Shown piece after piece: positions 23,798 through 32,857 of a stretch of 64,000 bases of DNA. Under the pieces are notes generated by a model. It did not search any database, was not told the DNA's origin, and saw only the letters and a list, made by a program, of their open reading frames with translations. The stretch comes from Streptomyces aurantiacus JA 4570 (GTDB lineage: Bacteria > Actinomycetota > Actinomycetes > Streptomycetales > Streptomycetaceae): the NCBI RefSeq assembly GCF_000414115.1, contig NZ_AOPZ01000109.1, positions 1 to 64,000 of the forward strand. Direction: 5' to 3'. A program made the translations under genes and the position numbers. Numbering within the stretch: position 1 is the stretch's first letter; every line of letters starts with the position of its first letter.

Positions 23798-25072
23798 TCA
23801 CGCCTTGATCAGCCCGGCGGCGCCCAGGGCGTCGGCCGCGGCGGCGACCGTGTCGAACGGCAGCCCGGACCGCTCGGCGACGTCAAGCAGGCTGTGCCCG
23901 CCGTCGGACAGGTTGAGCACCCAGAGCATGGCCATCTGGGCCTGCTTGGTGTCGCTGCGTCCGCCGAGCGCGTCGTACAACCCACGCCTGCCCAGCTGTG
24001 GTTCGCCGTACGGACTGAGGTTGACGTACCGCCTGTTGCGGTCGAGCACGGCGAACGCCTCGCGGCAGACGGCGAGCGTGTCCGCCATCGCCCCCGGGGA
24101 GACGAAGTCCAGGTTGTCCGCCGAGGTGTGGTACTCGGGATAGCCGGCGTACGGGGTCCGGCTGAGCGAGCCCACGCCGAGATCGAACCCGGGCGAGCAG
24201 TACTGCCGCTCGTCGTAGCCGTACGGCGTGAACTCGGTGACGTGGTGCGGGCGTTCGGACGCGGCGAGCACGTGCCGCAGCACCCGGTCGATCTCCGCGT
24301 CGCCGCGCCTGCTCTGTTTGTACGTCAGTTGCCCCGAGTCGCCCGCGCAGGCGAGCACAAGCCCGTGCTTGACGTGTTCGATCCGCTCGGCGTTGCGGGC
24401 CAGCCAGGTGATCGCCCCGATGGTGCCGGGCGCGAAGATGAACCGGTAGGTGTAGTACGGCGTCCGCTCCGCCAGCGCCCGGGCCAGGAACGTCGCCACG
24501 GCGATGCCTGCCAGGTTGTCGTTGGCCAGCGACGGGTGGCAGACGTGGCAGGAGACGATCACTTCGTCGGGGACCTGGCCGGGGACGACGTGCTCGGCGT
24601 AGGTGAGGTGGCCGTCCGCGAGGGTGGAGTCGATGCGGACCTCATAATCGCCGTCCGGCATCGCGTCCAGCGTCTCTTGGGAGAGGCAGAAGCCCCACTC
24701 CGGCTTGTAGTAGCTGGTGCGGTACGGCACCCAGGACGGGTGGTCCGGCAGAGTGTGCAGATGTTCGCGCAGCTCGGCCAGCGGCATGGTCGCCGACACC
24801 GGCACGCTGTAGCCGAGCACGTGCAGGCTGGACGCGGCGAAGTCGACGACGCGGCGGCCCGAGGCGTCGGCGATGTACGCGTCGCGGATGTTCCACTCCT
24901 GGGGCACCGTCCAGTCCAGCACCTGCGTACCGGTCGGCACCTCCTGCACCTGGAGCGGGATGTACTCGCCGACGATGTCCAGGGTGGCGCGGACCCCGTC
25001 GCCCGTGATGCTCCGGCAGAGCGGGTACATCCGCTCCACCAGGTCGTACATCCCCTCGCCGGCCTCGGTCAT
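23798..25072 (-). CDS. DUF4910 family protein (M28-like aminopeptidase fold)
   Basis: The 424-residue protein matches the DUF4910 family: MYDLVERMYPLCRSITGDGVRATLDIVGEYIPLQ and VPQEWNIRDAYIAD at the N-terminus, then VSCHVCHPSLANDNLAGIAVATFLARAL, where His and Asp look like zinc ligands of an M28-like site. FDLGVGSLSRTPYAGYPEYHTSADNLDFV supplies the later metal His, and a C-terminal winged-helix-like segment (about 350-424) completes it. The genes recur in nucleotide-sugar clusters, where they may be amidohydrolases or deacylases rather than peptidases. Start ATG 25072 overlaps the epimerase stop (ATGA). Function is not established. Confidence 0.8.
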   Translation of the reverse strand: MTEAGEGMYDLVERMYPLCRSITGDGVRATLDIVGEYIPLQVQEVPTGTQVLDWTVPQEWNIRDAYIADASGRRVVDFAASSLHVLGYSVPVSATMPLAELREHLHTLPDHPSWVPYRTSYYKPEWGFCLSQETLDAMPDGDYEVRIDSTLADGHLTYAEHVVPGQVPDEVIVSCHVCHPSLANDNLAGIAVATFLARALAERTPYYTYRFIFAPGTIGAITWLARNAERIEHVKHGLVLACAGDSGQLTYKQSRRGDAEIDRVLRHVLAASERPHHVTEFTPYGYDERQYCSPGFDLGVGSLSRTPYAGYPEYHTSADNLDFVSPGAMADTLAVCREAFAVLDRNRRYVNLSPYGEPQLGRRGLYDALGGRSDTKQAQMAMLWVLNLSDGGHSLLDVAERSGLPFDTVAAAADALGAAGLIKA

Positions 25073-26094
25073 CGGCGCCACCGCAGGGTGTCGTCGACGG
25101 CGCCGGCGTCGGACGCCGCCCGCAGCACGGCAAGGCGGGTGAAGCGCCGCTCGAAGTCCTCCCGCGTCAGCCCGAACGTCCGGTAGGCGTCGGCGAGTTC
25201 GAGCGCGCCCTGCTTCACCGTCCACTCGCAGTCGAAGCCTTCCGCCGCGGCGCGGAACCGGGAGAAGTCCACCCGGTAGGACCGTGGATCGGCGCCGGTC
25301 TCCCCGGTGATCACCACCTTCGAGCCGGACACCGCCTCGGCGACCTGCTCGGCGATCTCGGCGACCGTGACGTTGTTGACCTCGCTGCCGATGTTGAACG
25401 CCCGGTCGTGCACCGCCTCGCGCGGCGCGGTCAGCGCGGCCGCGAAGGCCCGTGCGATGTCGGCGGCGTGCACCAGCGGGCGCCAGGGGGTGCCGTCGGA
25501 GAGCACGAGGACCTCGCCGGACAGGAGCGCGTGGCCCACCAGGTTGTTCAGCACGATGTCGGCGCGCAGCCGGGGCGAGTGGCCGAAGGCGGTGGCGTTG
25601 CGCATGAACACCGGGCTGAAGTCGCCGTCGGCCAGCGCGTGCAGATCGTCCTCCACCCGCACCTTGGACTCCGCGTACGGCGTCACCGGGCGCAGCGGGG
25701 CGTCCTCGGTCACCAGGTCGTCACCGCCTGCGGCGCCGTAGACGGAGCAGGTCGACGCGTACAGGAAGCGCCGCACCCCGGCCTCCCGGGCCAGCCGGGC
25801 GAGGCGTACGGACGCGTGGTGGTTGATGTCGTACGTAAGCTCCGGCGCCAGTGAGCCCAGCGGGTCGTTGGACAGGGCGGCCAGGTGGATCACGGCGTCC
25901 ACCCCGGCCACGTGGTCGGCCGTGACGTCGCGCAGGTCCACCCGGTGCCCCGGCGGGTCCGCGGGCGGCGGGCCGAGGACGCAGTCGGCGAACAGGCCGG
26001 CGTCCAGACCGACGATCTCGTGCCCGGCGGCCGCGAGGACCGGGGCCATCACGGTGCCCAGGTAGCCCTGGTGTCCGGTCAGCAGCACGCGCAA
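25069..26094 (-). CDS. NAD-dependent sugar epimerase/dehydratase (extended SDR)
   Basis: The 341-residue protein starts VLLTGHQGYLGTVMAPVLAAAGHEIVGLD with the T-G-x-x-G-Y-x-G dinucleotide motif, and has FLYASTCSVYG (catalytic Ser) and TPYAESKVRVE (Y-x-x-x-K). These are the active-site features of nucleotide-sugar epimerases, dehydratases and reductases. It sits between the PIG-L gene (gap of 3 bp) and the DUF4910 gene (overlap). It could be the 4,6-dehydratase, a 4-ketoreductase or an epimerase for the deoxysugar started by the cytidylyltransferase. Confidence 0.88.
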   Translation of the reverse strand: MRVLLTGHQGYLGTVMAPVLAAAGHEIVGLDAGLFADCVLGPPPADPPGHRVDLRDVTADHVAGVDAVIHLAALSNDPLGSLAPELTYDINHHASVRLARLAREAGVRRFLYASTCSVYGAAGGDDLVTEDAPLRPVTPYAESKVRVEDDLHALADGDFSPVFMRNATAFGHSPRLRADIVLNNLVGHALLSGEVLVLSDGTPWRPLVHAADIARAFAAALTAPREAVHDRAFNIGSEVNNVTVAEIAEQVAEAVSGSKVVITGETGADPRSYRVDFSRFRAAAEGFDCEWTVKQGALELADAYRTFGLTREDFERRFTRLAVLRAASDAGAVDDTLRWRR

Positions 26095-26097
26095 GGT

Positions 26098-26745
26098 TCA
26101 GTCCCCCAGATCGAGAGTGAGTTTGGTGGCGGCGAACGCCTCGGCGTAGCGCGCGTGGCATTCGATGCCGCGGATCCGCGCGAGGCCGAGGAACGCCTCC
26201 CGGTCGTACCAGGGCCGGTGCCGCTGCGAGGGGTAGTGCTCCTGCAGCAGCCGCACCTTCTGTTCGGCGATCTCCGGCGACAGCGGCTGGTACGCCGCCG
26301 GGCGGCCGAGGTCGCCGTCCCATTTGACGATCTCGTAGCCGAGCACCAAGTGGTCGCGGAACGCGGTGGGTATGAGCTTCGCCAGGCCGCGGTGATCCTG
26401 GTGCGCGTCATCGGTACGCGGGGCCAGGATCAGATCCGGCTCGGTCTGCCCGCGCAGTTCCTCGACCGCGGCCTTGGCCTCGTCCCAGTGCACGGGCATC
26501 CGGCCGTCCGGCAGCTTGAGCACGGTCAGCCGCAGGTCGGCGCCCGGGCAGAAGGCGGCGAGCGCGGCCTGCTCCTCCTGCTCCCGCTCGCTGCCACCGC
26601 CGGAGAGCACCAGCGCGTCGACGCGGATGCCCGGCCGCGCGAGGCACATCGTGAGGAGCGTGCCGCCGGCGCCGATGGCGATGTCGTCGCAGTGCGCGCC
26701 CACCGCAACGATCCGGTTCAGGGGTCCGGCCCCGAGCCGGATCAC
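26098..26745 (-). CDS. PIG-L family deacetylase
   Basis: The 215-residue protein has NRIVAVGAHCDDIAIGAGGTL, in which His18, Asp20 and Asp21 match the family's metal-binding A-H-x-D-D motif, and TDDAHQDHRGLAKL, which provides the second zinc His. PIG-L/MshB-type enzymes remove N-acetyl groups from sugars. GTG at 26745 overlaps the cytidylyltransferase stop by 4 bp (GTGA). In this cluster it probably deacetylates a nucleotide-linked amino sugar or the glycan. Confidence 0.9.
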   Translation of the reverse strand: MIRLGAGPLNRIVAVGAHCDDIAIGAGGTLLTMCLARPGIRVDALVLSGGGSEREQEEQAALAAFCPGADLRLTVLKLPDGRMPVHWDEAKAAVEELRGQTEPDLILAPRTDDAHQDHRGLAKLIPTAFRDHLVLGYEIVKWDGDLGRPAAYQPLSPEIAEQKVRLLQEHYPSQRHRPWYDREAFLGLARIRGIECHARYAEAFAATKLTLDLGD

Positions 26746-27539
26746 GCGGTGCCCACCGCGGCGGCGTCGCGTTCCCACACGGCCCACGGGCGGTCTCCCC
26801 GGGCGTAGGCGGCGTCGAGCGCGGCCCGCTCCTTCACGGTGTCGGTCGGCTTCCAGAAGCCGCGGTGCTGGTGCGCCACAAGGCGTCCCCGCTTGGCCAG
26901 TTGGGCACATCCGTCGGCGACCAGGTCCCCGTTCTCCGGTATGTGGTCGAAGACCTCCTGGCGGAGTACGAAGTAGCCGCCGTTCTCCCACAGCGGCAGC
27001 TCGCTCACGGCGGTGATGCCGCCCACCAGGCCGTCCTCGCCCAACTCCACGCAGTGGAACGACGACTGCGGCGGCACCACCATCATCGACGCACCCGCGT
27101 CGCGCCCCGCGAACCGGTCGATCATCTCCGACAGCGGGGCGTCGGTGAGCACGTCGGCGTAGTTGGCGAGGAACATCTCGTCGCCGTCCAGGTGGTGGCG
27201 CACCCGGCGCAGCCGCTCACCGATCGGTGACTCGACGCCGGTCTGCGCGAACGTGATCGTCCAGTCCGAGATGTCGGTGGACAGGAGCTCGGTCCGCCCG
27301 CCTCTCAGTACGAAGTCGTTGGACGTCGTCTCCTCGTAGTTGAGGAAGAAGTTCTTGATGTGGTGGGCCCCGTACCCGAGGCACAGGATGAACTCCGTGT
27401 GCCCGAAGTGCGCGTAGTAGCGCATGACGTGCCAGATCAGCGGTCGCGGGCCGACCATCGCCATCGGCTTGGGCACGTCGTCTGCGGTACCGCTCCGCAT
27501 CCGCATCCCGTAACCGCCGCAGAACAGAACGACCTTCAT
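26742..27539 (-). CDS. rfbF: glucose-1-phosphate cytidylyltransferase-like protein
   Basis: The 265-residue nucleotidyltransferase begins VVLFCGGYGMRMRSGTADDVPKPMAMVG, the G-G-x-G-x-R...K-P nucleotide-binding signature, then PLIWHVMRYYAHFGHTEFILCLGYGAHHIKNFF, characteristic of RfbF. RfbF makes CDP-glucose from CTP and glucose-1-phosphate, the entry to CDP-deoxysugars and branched sugars. It overlaps both the C-methyltransferase gene and the PIG-L gene by 4 bp. A CDP-glucose 4,6-dehydratase is not clearly identified; the SDR at 25069 is the only candidate. Confidence 0.85.
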   Translation of the reverse strand: MKVVLFCGGYGMRMRSGTADDVPKPMAMVGPRPLIWHVMRYYAHFGHTEFILCLGYGAHHIKNFFLNYEETTSNDFVLRGGRTELLSTDISDWTITFAQTGVESPIGERLRRVRHHLDGDEMFLANYADVLTDAPLSEMIDRFAGRDAGASMMVVPPQSSFHCVELGEDGLVGGITAVSELPLWENGGYFVLRQEVFDHIPENGDLVADGCAQLAKRGRLVAHQHRGFWKPTDTVKERAALDAAYARGDRPWAVWERDAAAVGTA

Positions 27540-28795
27540 GCTGTGCCCTTTCCAGACGCGACCTCGACGATGCTCAGTTCCGGGACGGGAAAGACAAGCC
27601 GGCCGCCCCAGGCGTGCACGAAGGACAGTTGCTCCGTCAGCTCGGCCCGCAGGTTCCACGGCAGGACGAGGACGTAGTCCGGTTTGTCGGCGGCTATCTG
27701 CTCGGGCGGCAGGATCGGGACGCGGGTGCCCGGGGTGAACCTGCCGTGCTTGTAGGGGTTGCGGTCGACCGTGTACGGGAGCAGGTCGGGCCGGATGCCG
27801 CAGTGGTTGAGGAGGGTGTTGCCCTTGCCGGGTGCGCCGTAGCCGACGACCGTCTCGCCGCGTTCGGCCGCCTCGATGAGGAACTTGAGGAGGTCCCTGC
27901 GCACCTTGGCGACGCGGGCGGAGAACTCGGTGTACCCGGACAGCTCCTGCAGCCCGGCGGCCTTCTCCCGGGCCAGCACGTCGGCCACCCGGCGACTCGG
28001 CTCACCGGCCGCCTCGGCAGGCCGGGCCCACAGCCTGATGGAGCCGCCGTGCGTGGGCAGCAACTCGACGTCCACGAGCGCGAGTCCACCGCTCGCGAGG
28101 GCCCGGGCCGCGGACGCGACCGTGTAGTACTGGAAGTGCTCGTGGTAGATCGTGTCGTACTGGTTCTCCTCGATCAGGGTCAGCAGGTGCTGCACCTCGA
28201 TGGAGACCCAGCCGTCGTCGGCGACCAGGGCGCGCAGCCCCTGGGTGAACCCGACCACGTCGGGTATGTGCGCGTACACGTTGTTGGCCACGACCAGATC
28301 CGCCGGGCCGTGCTCGGCACGGACGGCCGAGCCGGTGTCCGGGCTCAGGAACTCCGTCAGCGTGGGCACACCCGCGTCCCGCGCCGCGGCGCCGACGTTC
28401 ACCGACGGCTCGATGCCGAGGCAGCGGATCCCGCGGTCCACCATGTGGCTCAGCAGGTACCCGTCGTTGCTCGCGACCTCGACCACGAAGGCGCCCTTGT
28501 CCCCGGGGCCGAGAGCGAGCCTCTGTACGGCGTCGGCGACGAAGGTGCGCGCGTGCTCCACCCAGGAGGTCGAGTAGGAGGAGAAGTACGCGTACTCCGT
28601 GAACGTCTCCTCCGGCTTGATCAGCGGCGGTATCTGCGCGAGCCAGCAGTCGGTGCAGACCCGCAGATGCAGCGGGTACGCGGGCTCCGGCTCGTCCAGT
28701 TGGTCCGCGGCGAGGAAACTCTCGCACGGCGGGGTCGCCCCCAGATCGACGACGCTCGCCAGCGCCGCCGAGCCGCAGAGTCGGCATCGTGTCAT
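27536..28795 (-). CDS. NDP-sugar C-methyltransferase family protein
   Basis: The 419-residue protein has the three-part architecture of sugar C-methyltransferases such as TylCIII. The N-terminal zinc site is CRLCGS (Cys4, Cys7) plus RVCTDCW. The SAM-binding core is VVEVASNDGYLLSHMVDRG with NNVYAHIPD. The C-terminal Rossmann-like domain has VVGYGAPGKGNTLLNHCGI. IYHEHFQYYT holds the conserved His-Glu-His near the substrate. It adds a methyl group to C3 (or another carbon) of a keto sugar, giving a branched deoxysugar. Overlaps with GT4 upstream and RfbF downstream suggest one translational unit. Confidence 0.88.
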   Translation of the reverse strand: MTRCRLCGSAALASVVDLGATPPCESFLAADQLDEPEPAYPLHLRVCTDCWLAQIPPLIKPEETFTEYAYFSSYSTSWVEHARTFVADAVQRLALGPGDKGAFVVEVASNDGYLLSHMVDRGIRCLGIEPSVNVGAAARDAGVPTLTEFLSPDTGSAVRAEHGPADLVVANNVYAHIPDVVGFTQGLRALVADDGWVSIEVQHLLTLIEENQYDTIYHEHFQYYTVASAARALASGGLALVDVELLPTHGGSIRLWARPAEAAGEPSRRVADVLAREKAAGLQELSGYTEFSARVAKVRRDLLKFLIEAAERGETVVGYGAPGKGNTLLNHCGIRPDLLPYTVDRNPYKHGRFTPGTRVPILPPEQIAADKPDYVLVLPWNLRAELTEQLSFVHAWGGRLVFPVPELSIVEVASGKGTA

Positions 28796-30012
28796 GTGTT
28801 GCCCCCCATATTGCCCCCCATTAATTCCGTCCGACCCGCGATCGCGGTGCGGTATCCCTCCAGCAGGCGCTCAAGGCCGACGGCCGGGCTGAACCCCTGC
28901 TCGTAACGGCGCCGGGCCGCCTCGCCCAGCTCCCGGTTGCGGACCGGCTCGGCCGTGATCCGGCGCAGGCACTCCGCGAGCGAGGCCATCTCGCCCGGCC
29001 GGTGCAGCAGCCCCGTCACCCCGTCCTCGACGAGTTCGACGAAGGCGCCGTGCCGGGCGGCGACGGCCGGGACCCCGGCCGCCATCGCCTCCACGACCAC
29101 CAGGCCGAACGTCTCCAGCCACGTCGAGGGCGCCACGACGGCGACCGACCGCGCGACGGCCTGCCGGCACTCGGCGGTGTCGTACAGGCCGACGTACCGC
29201 ACGTCGTCCCGGCCCGCCGCCCAGGCGGTCACCTCCGACTCCAGCGGCCCCGCGCCCGCGATCACGAGCGGCACGCCCACACCGCCGTCCGCCGCGATCT
29301 CGTCCCACGCGGCCATGAGCAGCCGCACGCCCTTGGCCTCCGCGAGCCGGCCGAGATAGAGCAGATGTTCGCCCCCGCCCGCTCGGCGGGTGCCCGGCTC
29401 CGGCACGAAGTTGTGCTTCACCGCTAGGCGTTCGGCGGGCATGCCGGCCCGCACCAGGACGTCGCGCTGGGCCGCGGAGATGCAGAAGAACCGCTCCACG
29501 CCGGACCACCACCGCCGCCGGTTGACCGACAGGCTGACCGCGAGCGGCACCGTCGCCAGGCGGGAGCCCCGGTAGCAGCCGTGCCGGACGGCGGGCAGCG
29601 GCGCGGTCCCGACGCACTCGGTGCACGGCCGGCCGTCCCGCTGCAGCGTGCCCGGCGGGCAGACCTGGGCGTAGTTGTGCAGCGTGGCGACGGCGGGCAC
29701 GCCGGCGTCGGCGCACGCGGCGAGCACCGCGGGCGACAGGAGCGGGAAGACGTTGTGGACGTGCACCACGTCCGGCCGCTCGGCGCGGAGCCGGGCGGCG
29801 AGCTCCGCGCGGACCGCCGGGTTCCACGGCACGAGCAGCGGCACCGCGGCCTTGCCGAGCAGGGACCGGGCGGCGATGTCGTCGCTGCGCCGCTCGAACA
29901 CCTCGACCCGGTGGCCGGCCGCGCGCAGCAGCCCCACCTCCTGGTCGACGACCTTGTTCTCGCCGCTCGGCTGCGCCGAGGCGTAGCGGTTGTGCACCAC
30001 GAGGATGTGCAT
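28792..30012 (-). CDS. glycosyltransferase family 4
   Basis: The 406-residue GT-B enzyme has the acceptor-domain opening ILVVHNRYASAQPSGENKVVDQEVGLLRAAGHRVEVF, HVHNVFPLLSPAV, and the C-terminal donor domain with LLYLGRLAEAKGVRLLMAAW and STWLETFGLVVVEAMAAGVPAVA, the E-x(7)-E motif of GT4. PPGTLQRDGRPCTECVG carries two Cys that may bind zinc, as in some GT4 subgroups. It builds part of the polysaccharide repeat unit. Confidence 0.92.
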   Translation of the reverse strand: MHILVVHNRYASAQPSGENKVVDQEVGLLRAAGHRVEVFERRSDDIAARSLLGKAAVPLLVPWNPAVRAELAARLRAERPDVVHVHNVFPLLSPAVLAACADAGVPAVATLHNYAQVCPPGTLQRDGRPCTECVGTAPLPAVRHGCYRGSRLATVPLAVSLSVNRRRWWSGVERFFCISAAQRDVLVRAGMPAERLAVKHNFVPEPGTRRAGGGEHLLYLGRLAEAKGVRLLMAAWDEIAADGGVGVPLVIAGAGPLESEVTAWAAGRDDVRYVGLYDTAECRQAVARSVAVVAPSTWLETFGLVVVEAMAAGVPAVAARHGAFVELVEDGVTGLLHRPGEMASLAECLRRITAEPVRNRELGEAARRRYEQGFSPAVGLERLLEGYRTAIAGRTELMGGNMGGNT

Positions 30013-30014
30013 GC

Positions 30015-31322
30015 TCAGGTCACCTCCGATCTGCTGCGGGCCCAGCGCGGGATACGTCGTCGGGGGACTTCGGGCGTGGGGAGGGGCGCGGCCGCGGCAG
30101 GTGCCGCGAGGAGCGAGGCGGCCACGGCCAGATGCAGCAGATACGGCGAGGCGTCACCAAGTCCCGCCTCGGTGTACGACGCGATGGCGCAGTAGCTGAT
30201 CAGGAAGATCGCGCAGGCCCTCGAGAGCGACGGTGGCCGCAGCAACGCGACGCCGGCAAGGACGGCGATGACCGTCGCCACGAGGGCGACGCCGAGCAGA
30301 CCCTGTTCGTGGTAGACGGCCAGCCAGCTGTTGTCGATCGGCAGCCCGCCGAACGACTTGTCGCCCAGACCCGTGCCGAACACCTGCTCCGAGGTCGTCC
30401 GGGGGGCTGCAAGGAGGGCGTCCCAGACCTTTTCCCGACCGGTGAGGCTGGTGAAGTACTCCTGGCTCTGTCCGCGCAGGAACCACGCCTGCACCGCGGC
30501 GCCGAACCCCACCACCGCCACCACGGCGCCCAGCACCGCCCACGCGAAGAACCGGCGGGCGGCGGCGCTGGTCAGGACGAGCGAACCGATCGCCAACGCA
30601 AGGCCGATGAGCAGGCCGAGCGTGGCCGTACGGGTATGGGTCAACGCGAGCAGGACGAGCGCCGGCACGATGACCGCCGCCGCACTGGCCCTGTCGGTCC
30701 GGCGGCCCAGCACGAGCAGCACGGTGAGCCCGATGATCACCGCGGCGTACTGTCCGATCTGGGGCGGGGTGAGCGGCCACAACGCGCCGACGAGGCGTCC
30801 GCCGTAGAGGTCGGGCAGGGCCGCGCCCGGAGAGATGATCGCGCCGGCGGCCACCGACCCGAGCACCGCGAAGTACATCCTGATGTGGTGCCGTACGAAC
30901 GTCAGGCCGCCGTCCCACCAGCGGCTGAGCAGCCACAGCGTGCCGACGAAGAGAGCCAGCCGGGCGCAGCGGAACAGCGCGCCGAACCCGGACTCCAGGG
31001 TCGCGCTGGAGATCACGCTCGGCACGAGCAGCAGGGTGAGCAGGAACACGAAGGCACCGGGCCGGATGCGCAGCCGGAGATTGAGTGCCAGCGCCAGCGC
31101 GAACGCGGCGACCAGCGCGCCCATGGTGACCAGCTGGATGAGGGAGCGGGGCAGCGGGACGATGGTCTTCGCCCCGGCGGAGCCGAGCGTGTTGAGGACC
31201 AGCAACCCCCAGACCACCCCGACGGCCTTCGGCGTGCCGGCGGGACGCGGTCCGTCGCCGGGCCGGGTGCCCGCCGTGTCGGGTCCGCCCGGCAGCCCAC
31301 CGGGCCTCAGGTCCCCGCCCAT
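30015..31322 (-). CDS. Wzy/O-antigen-ligase-like polymerase
   Basis: The 435-residue membrane protein has about ten predicted helices and a large extracytoplasmic loop around residues 270-330 with GREKVWDALLAAPRTTSEQVFGTGLGDKS-x-GGLPIDNSWLAVYHEQGLLGV. This arrangement (R-x-x-x-W...G-x-G and the D-N-x-x-L helix) is typical of the O-antigen ligase/Wzy superfamily. It would polymerise repeat units on the outer face. I chose ATG 31322 because gggacgg lies 8 bp upstream; a GTG at 31331 is the alternative. It starts one base after the beta-helix gene stop. Confidence 0.85.
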   Translation of the reverse strand: MGGDLRPGGLPGGPDTAGTRPGDGPRPAGTPKAVGVVWGLLVLNTLGSAGAKTIVPLPRSLIQLVTMGALVAAFALALALNLRLRIRPGAFVFLLTLLLVPSVISSATLESGFGALFRCARLALFVGTLWLLSRWWDGGLTFVRHHIRMYFAVLGSVAAGAIISPGAALPDLYGGRLVGALWPLTPPQIGQYAAVIIGLTVLLVLGRRTDRASAAAVIVPALVLLALTHTRTATLGLLIGLALAIGSLVLTSAAARRFFAWAVLGAVVAVVGFGAAVQAWFLRGQSQEYFTSLTGREKVWDALLAAPRTTSEQVFGTGLGDKSFGGLPIDNSWLAVYHEQGLLGVALVATVIAVLAGVALLRPPSLSRACAIFLISYCAIASYTEAGLGDASPYLLHLAVAASLLAAPAAAAPLPTPEVPRRRIPRWARSRSEVT

Positions 31323-31323
31323 C

Positions 31324-32844
31324 TCAACCACCGTCCCGCGGGTCGAGGGTGCTGCCCGTGTCCTGCTGGTACGGCGTGTTCTGCCACTGCACGAAGTCGA
31401 GCACCCGGCTCGGGTCGTGGGCGACGAACTTCCACGGCCCGATGTAGACGTTGTCGCGCCAGCGGTTGTGCTGCTTGCGGGTGATCGCCTCGGCCACCCG
31501 CTCGCCCTGGTACGGCGACCAGTCCGGATAGGTGCCGTAGTTGGCGAGCACCCCCATGCGGTCGCACTTCACCGTGCAGCCGACGACGGACGTGTCCAGG
31601 ACGAAGCGGTTGGCGCGGATGTCCACCCGCTGGGTCTTCCACCGGCAGTCGGCGTACAGCGGCGCGGAAGCGATCGCCGGCCGCGCGCAGCGGTCGGAGT
31701 CCCGTACCAGCAACGTGCAGTCGCCGGAGGAGGTGTTGGCCGGGCTGTTGCAGAACCGGTCGGCGTTTTCCCACAGGGTGATTCCGTTCCAGTTGTTCTC
31801 CAGCACGTTCCCGTAGATCTCGATCTTGTCCGTGCGGGCTCGGATCCGTGGTTCGCCGCCCGACTCGGACACGTACACGGTCGCGAGCGGGAAGCTGTCG
31901 TCGCGGTCGGCGTACCTGCGGCCCTCGACCCAGTTGTTCCGCCGGATCATGTTCTTCCGGATGACCGCGTTGTAGCTGGTCTCGTAGATCAGCGCGGCGC
32001 CGTCGTTGGCCTCGATCACGTTGTTCTCGATGCGGAAGTCGTTGTTGTTGGTGTCCGCCCACAGCCCGGCTCCGCGGTTGCCGTGCACCCAGTTCCCGCG
32101 GACGTCGGCGCCGTCGACGGCCCAGAACTTGACGCCTCCGGTGCAGCCGCAGCCCTCCCGCCGCCGCTCCCAGTCGTCGGTGTTGTTGCCCACGATCTCG
32201 TTGCCGGTGACCACCAGGCCGCGGAGGGGACCGGTGCCCTTGTACGCGTTCATGCCGTACTGCCCGTTGCCGCGCAGGCAGCTGGCGCGGACCCGCTGGC
32301 GGGCACCGGCCATCAGCCCGGCGCCGGAGTTCTTCTGGATCGTCGCGTGCTCGATCACCCACCCGTCGGCCGAGTCATGGTTGACCACGCCCTCGTTGTG
32401 CGGCGCGACGAATCCCTGCACGGTCAGGTGGCGGATGGTGACGTCGCGGGCGGCGCCGCCGAACGCGTACTGGTTGGTCTTCCGGCCGTCGAGCACCGCG
32501 CCCGGCGCGCCGACGTAGCGGTTCCCCTTCTTGGGGGTGATCTGGGCGAAGCGGTCCGGCGCGAGCCGGTGCTTGCCCGGCCGGAGCCAGAACGTGGTGT
32601 TCGGGGGGCTGCTCTTGGTCTTCGCGGCCAGGTCGCCGGCCACCTTGGGGTCGACCGTCACCGCGCCCGCCGGGGCCTTCGCGGGCCCGGCCGCAGGGTG
32701 GGCGCACACCCGGGCGACGGACCGGGCGGGGGACGTGGAGGGCGCACCGGTCGACTCCGCCGGGGCGCCCGGCGTGCTGTCACAGCCGGTCGCCGCCAGC
32801 AGGACCAGCGCCAGCAACGCCGAGTGCCGCCTCTTGATCCCCAC
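31324..32844 (-). CDS. right-handed parallel beta-helix lipoprotein
   Basis: The 506-residue protein has a lipoprotein signal (GIKRRHSALLALVLLAATGC, lipobox ending at the Cys near residue 20) and then a Thr/Ser/Ala-rich linker. From about residue 90 it has regular short repeats typical of parallel beta-helices: VTIRHLTVQGF, WVIEHATIQKN, LVVTGNEIVGNN, FRIENNVIEANDG, AVIRKNMIRRNN, IEIYGNVLENN. Such proteins are often polysaccharide lyases or C5-epimerases, or they bind the glycan. Together with the heparinase-like neighbour it may modify or trim a uronic-acid-containing polymer outside the membrane. GTG at 32844 is the start that gives a good signal peptide. Confidence 0.85.
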   Translation of the reverse strand: MGIKRRHSALLALVLLAATGCDSTPGAPAESTGAPSTSPARSVARVCAHPAAGPAKAPAGAVTVDPKVAGDLAAKTKSSPPNTTFWLRPGKHRLAPDRFAQITPKKGNRYVGAPGAVLDGRKTNQYAFGGAARDVTIRHLTVQGFVAPHNEGVVNHDSADGWVIEHATIQKNSGAGLMAGARQRVRASCLRGNGQYGMNAYKGTGPLRGLVVTGNEIVGNNTDDWERRREGCGCTGGVKFWAVDGADVRGNWVHGNRGAGLWADTNNNDFRIENNVIEANDGAALIYETSYNAVIRKNMIRRNNWVEGRRYADRDDSFPLATVYVSESGGEPRIRARTDKIEIYGNVLENNWNGITLWENADRFCNSPANTSSGDCTLLVRDSDRCARPAIASAPLYADCRWKTQRVDIRANRFVLDTSVVGCTVKCDRMGVLANYGTYPDWSPYQGERVAEAITRKQHNRWRDNVYIGPWKFVAHDPSRVLDFVQWQNTPYQQDTGSTLDPRDGG

Positions 32845-32857
32845 GCGTCCCCCCCCT

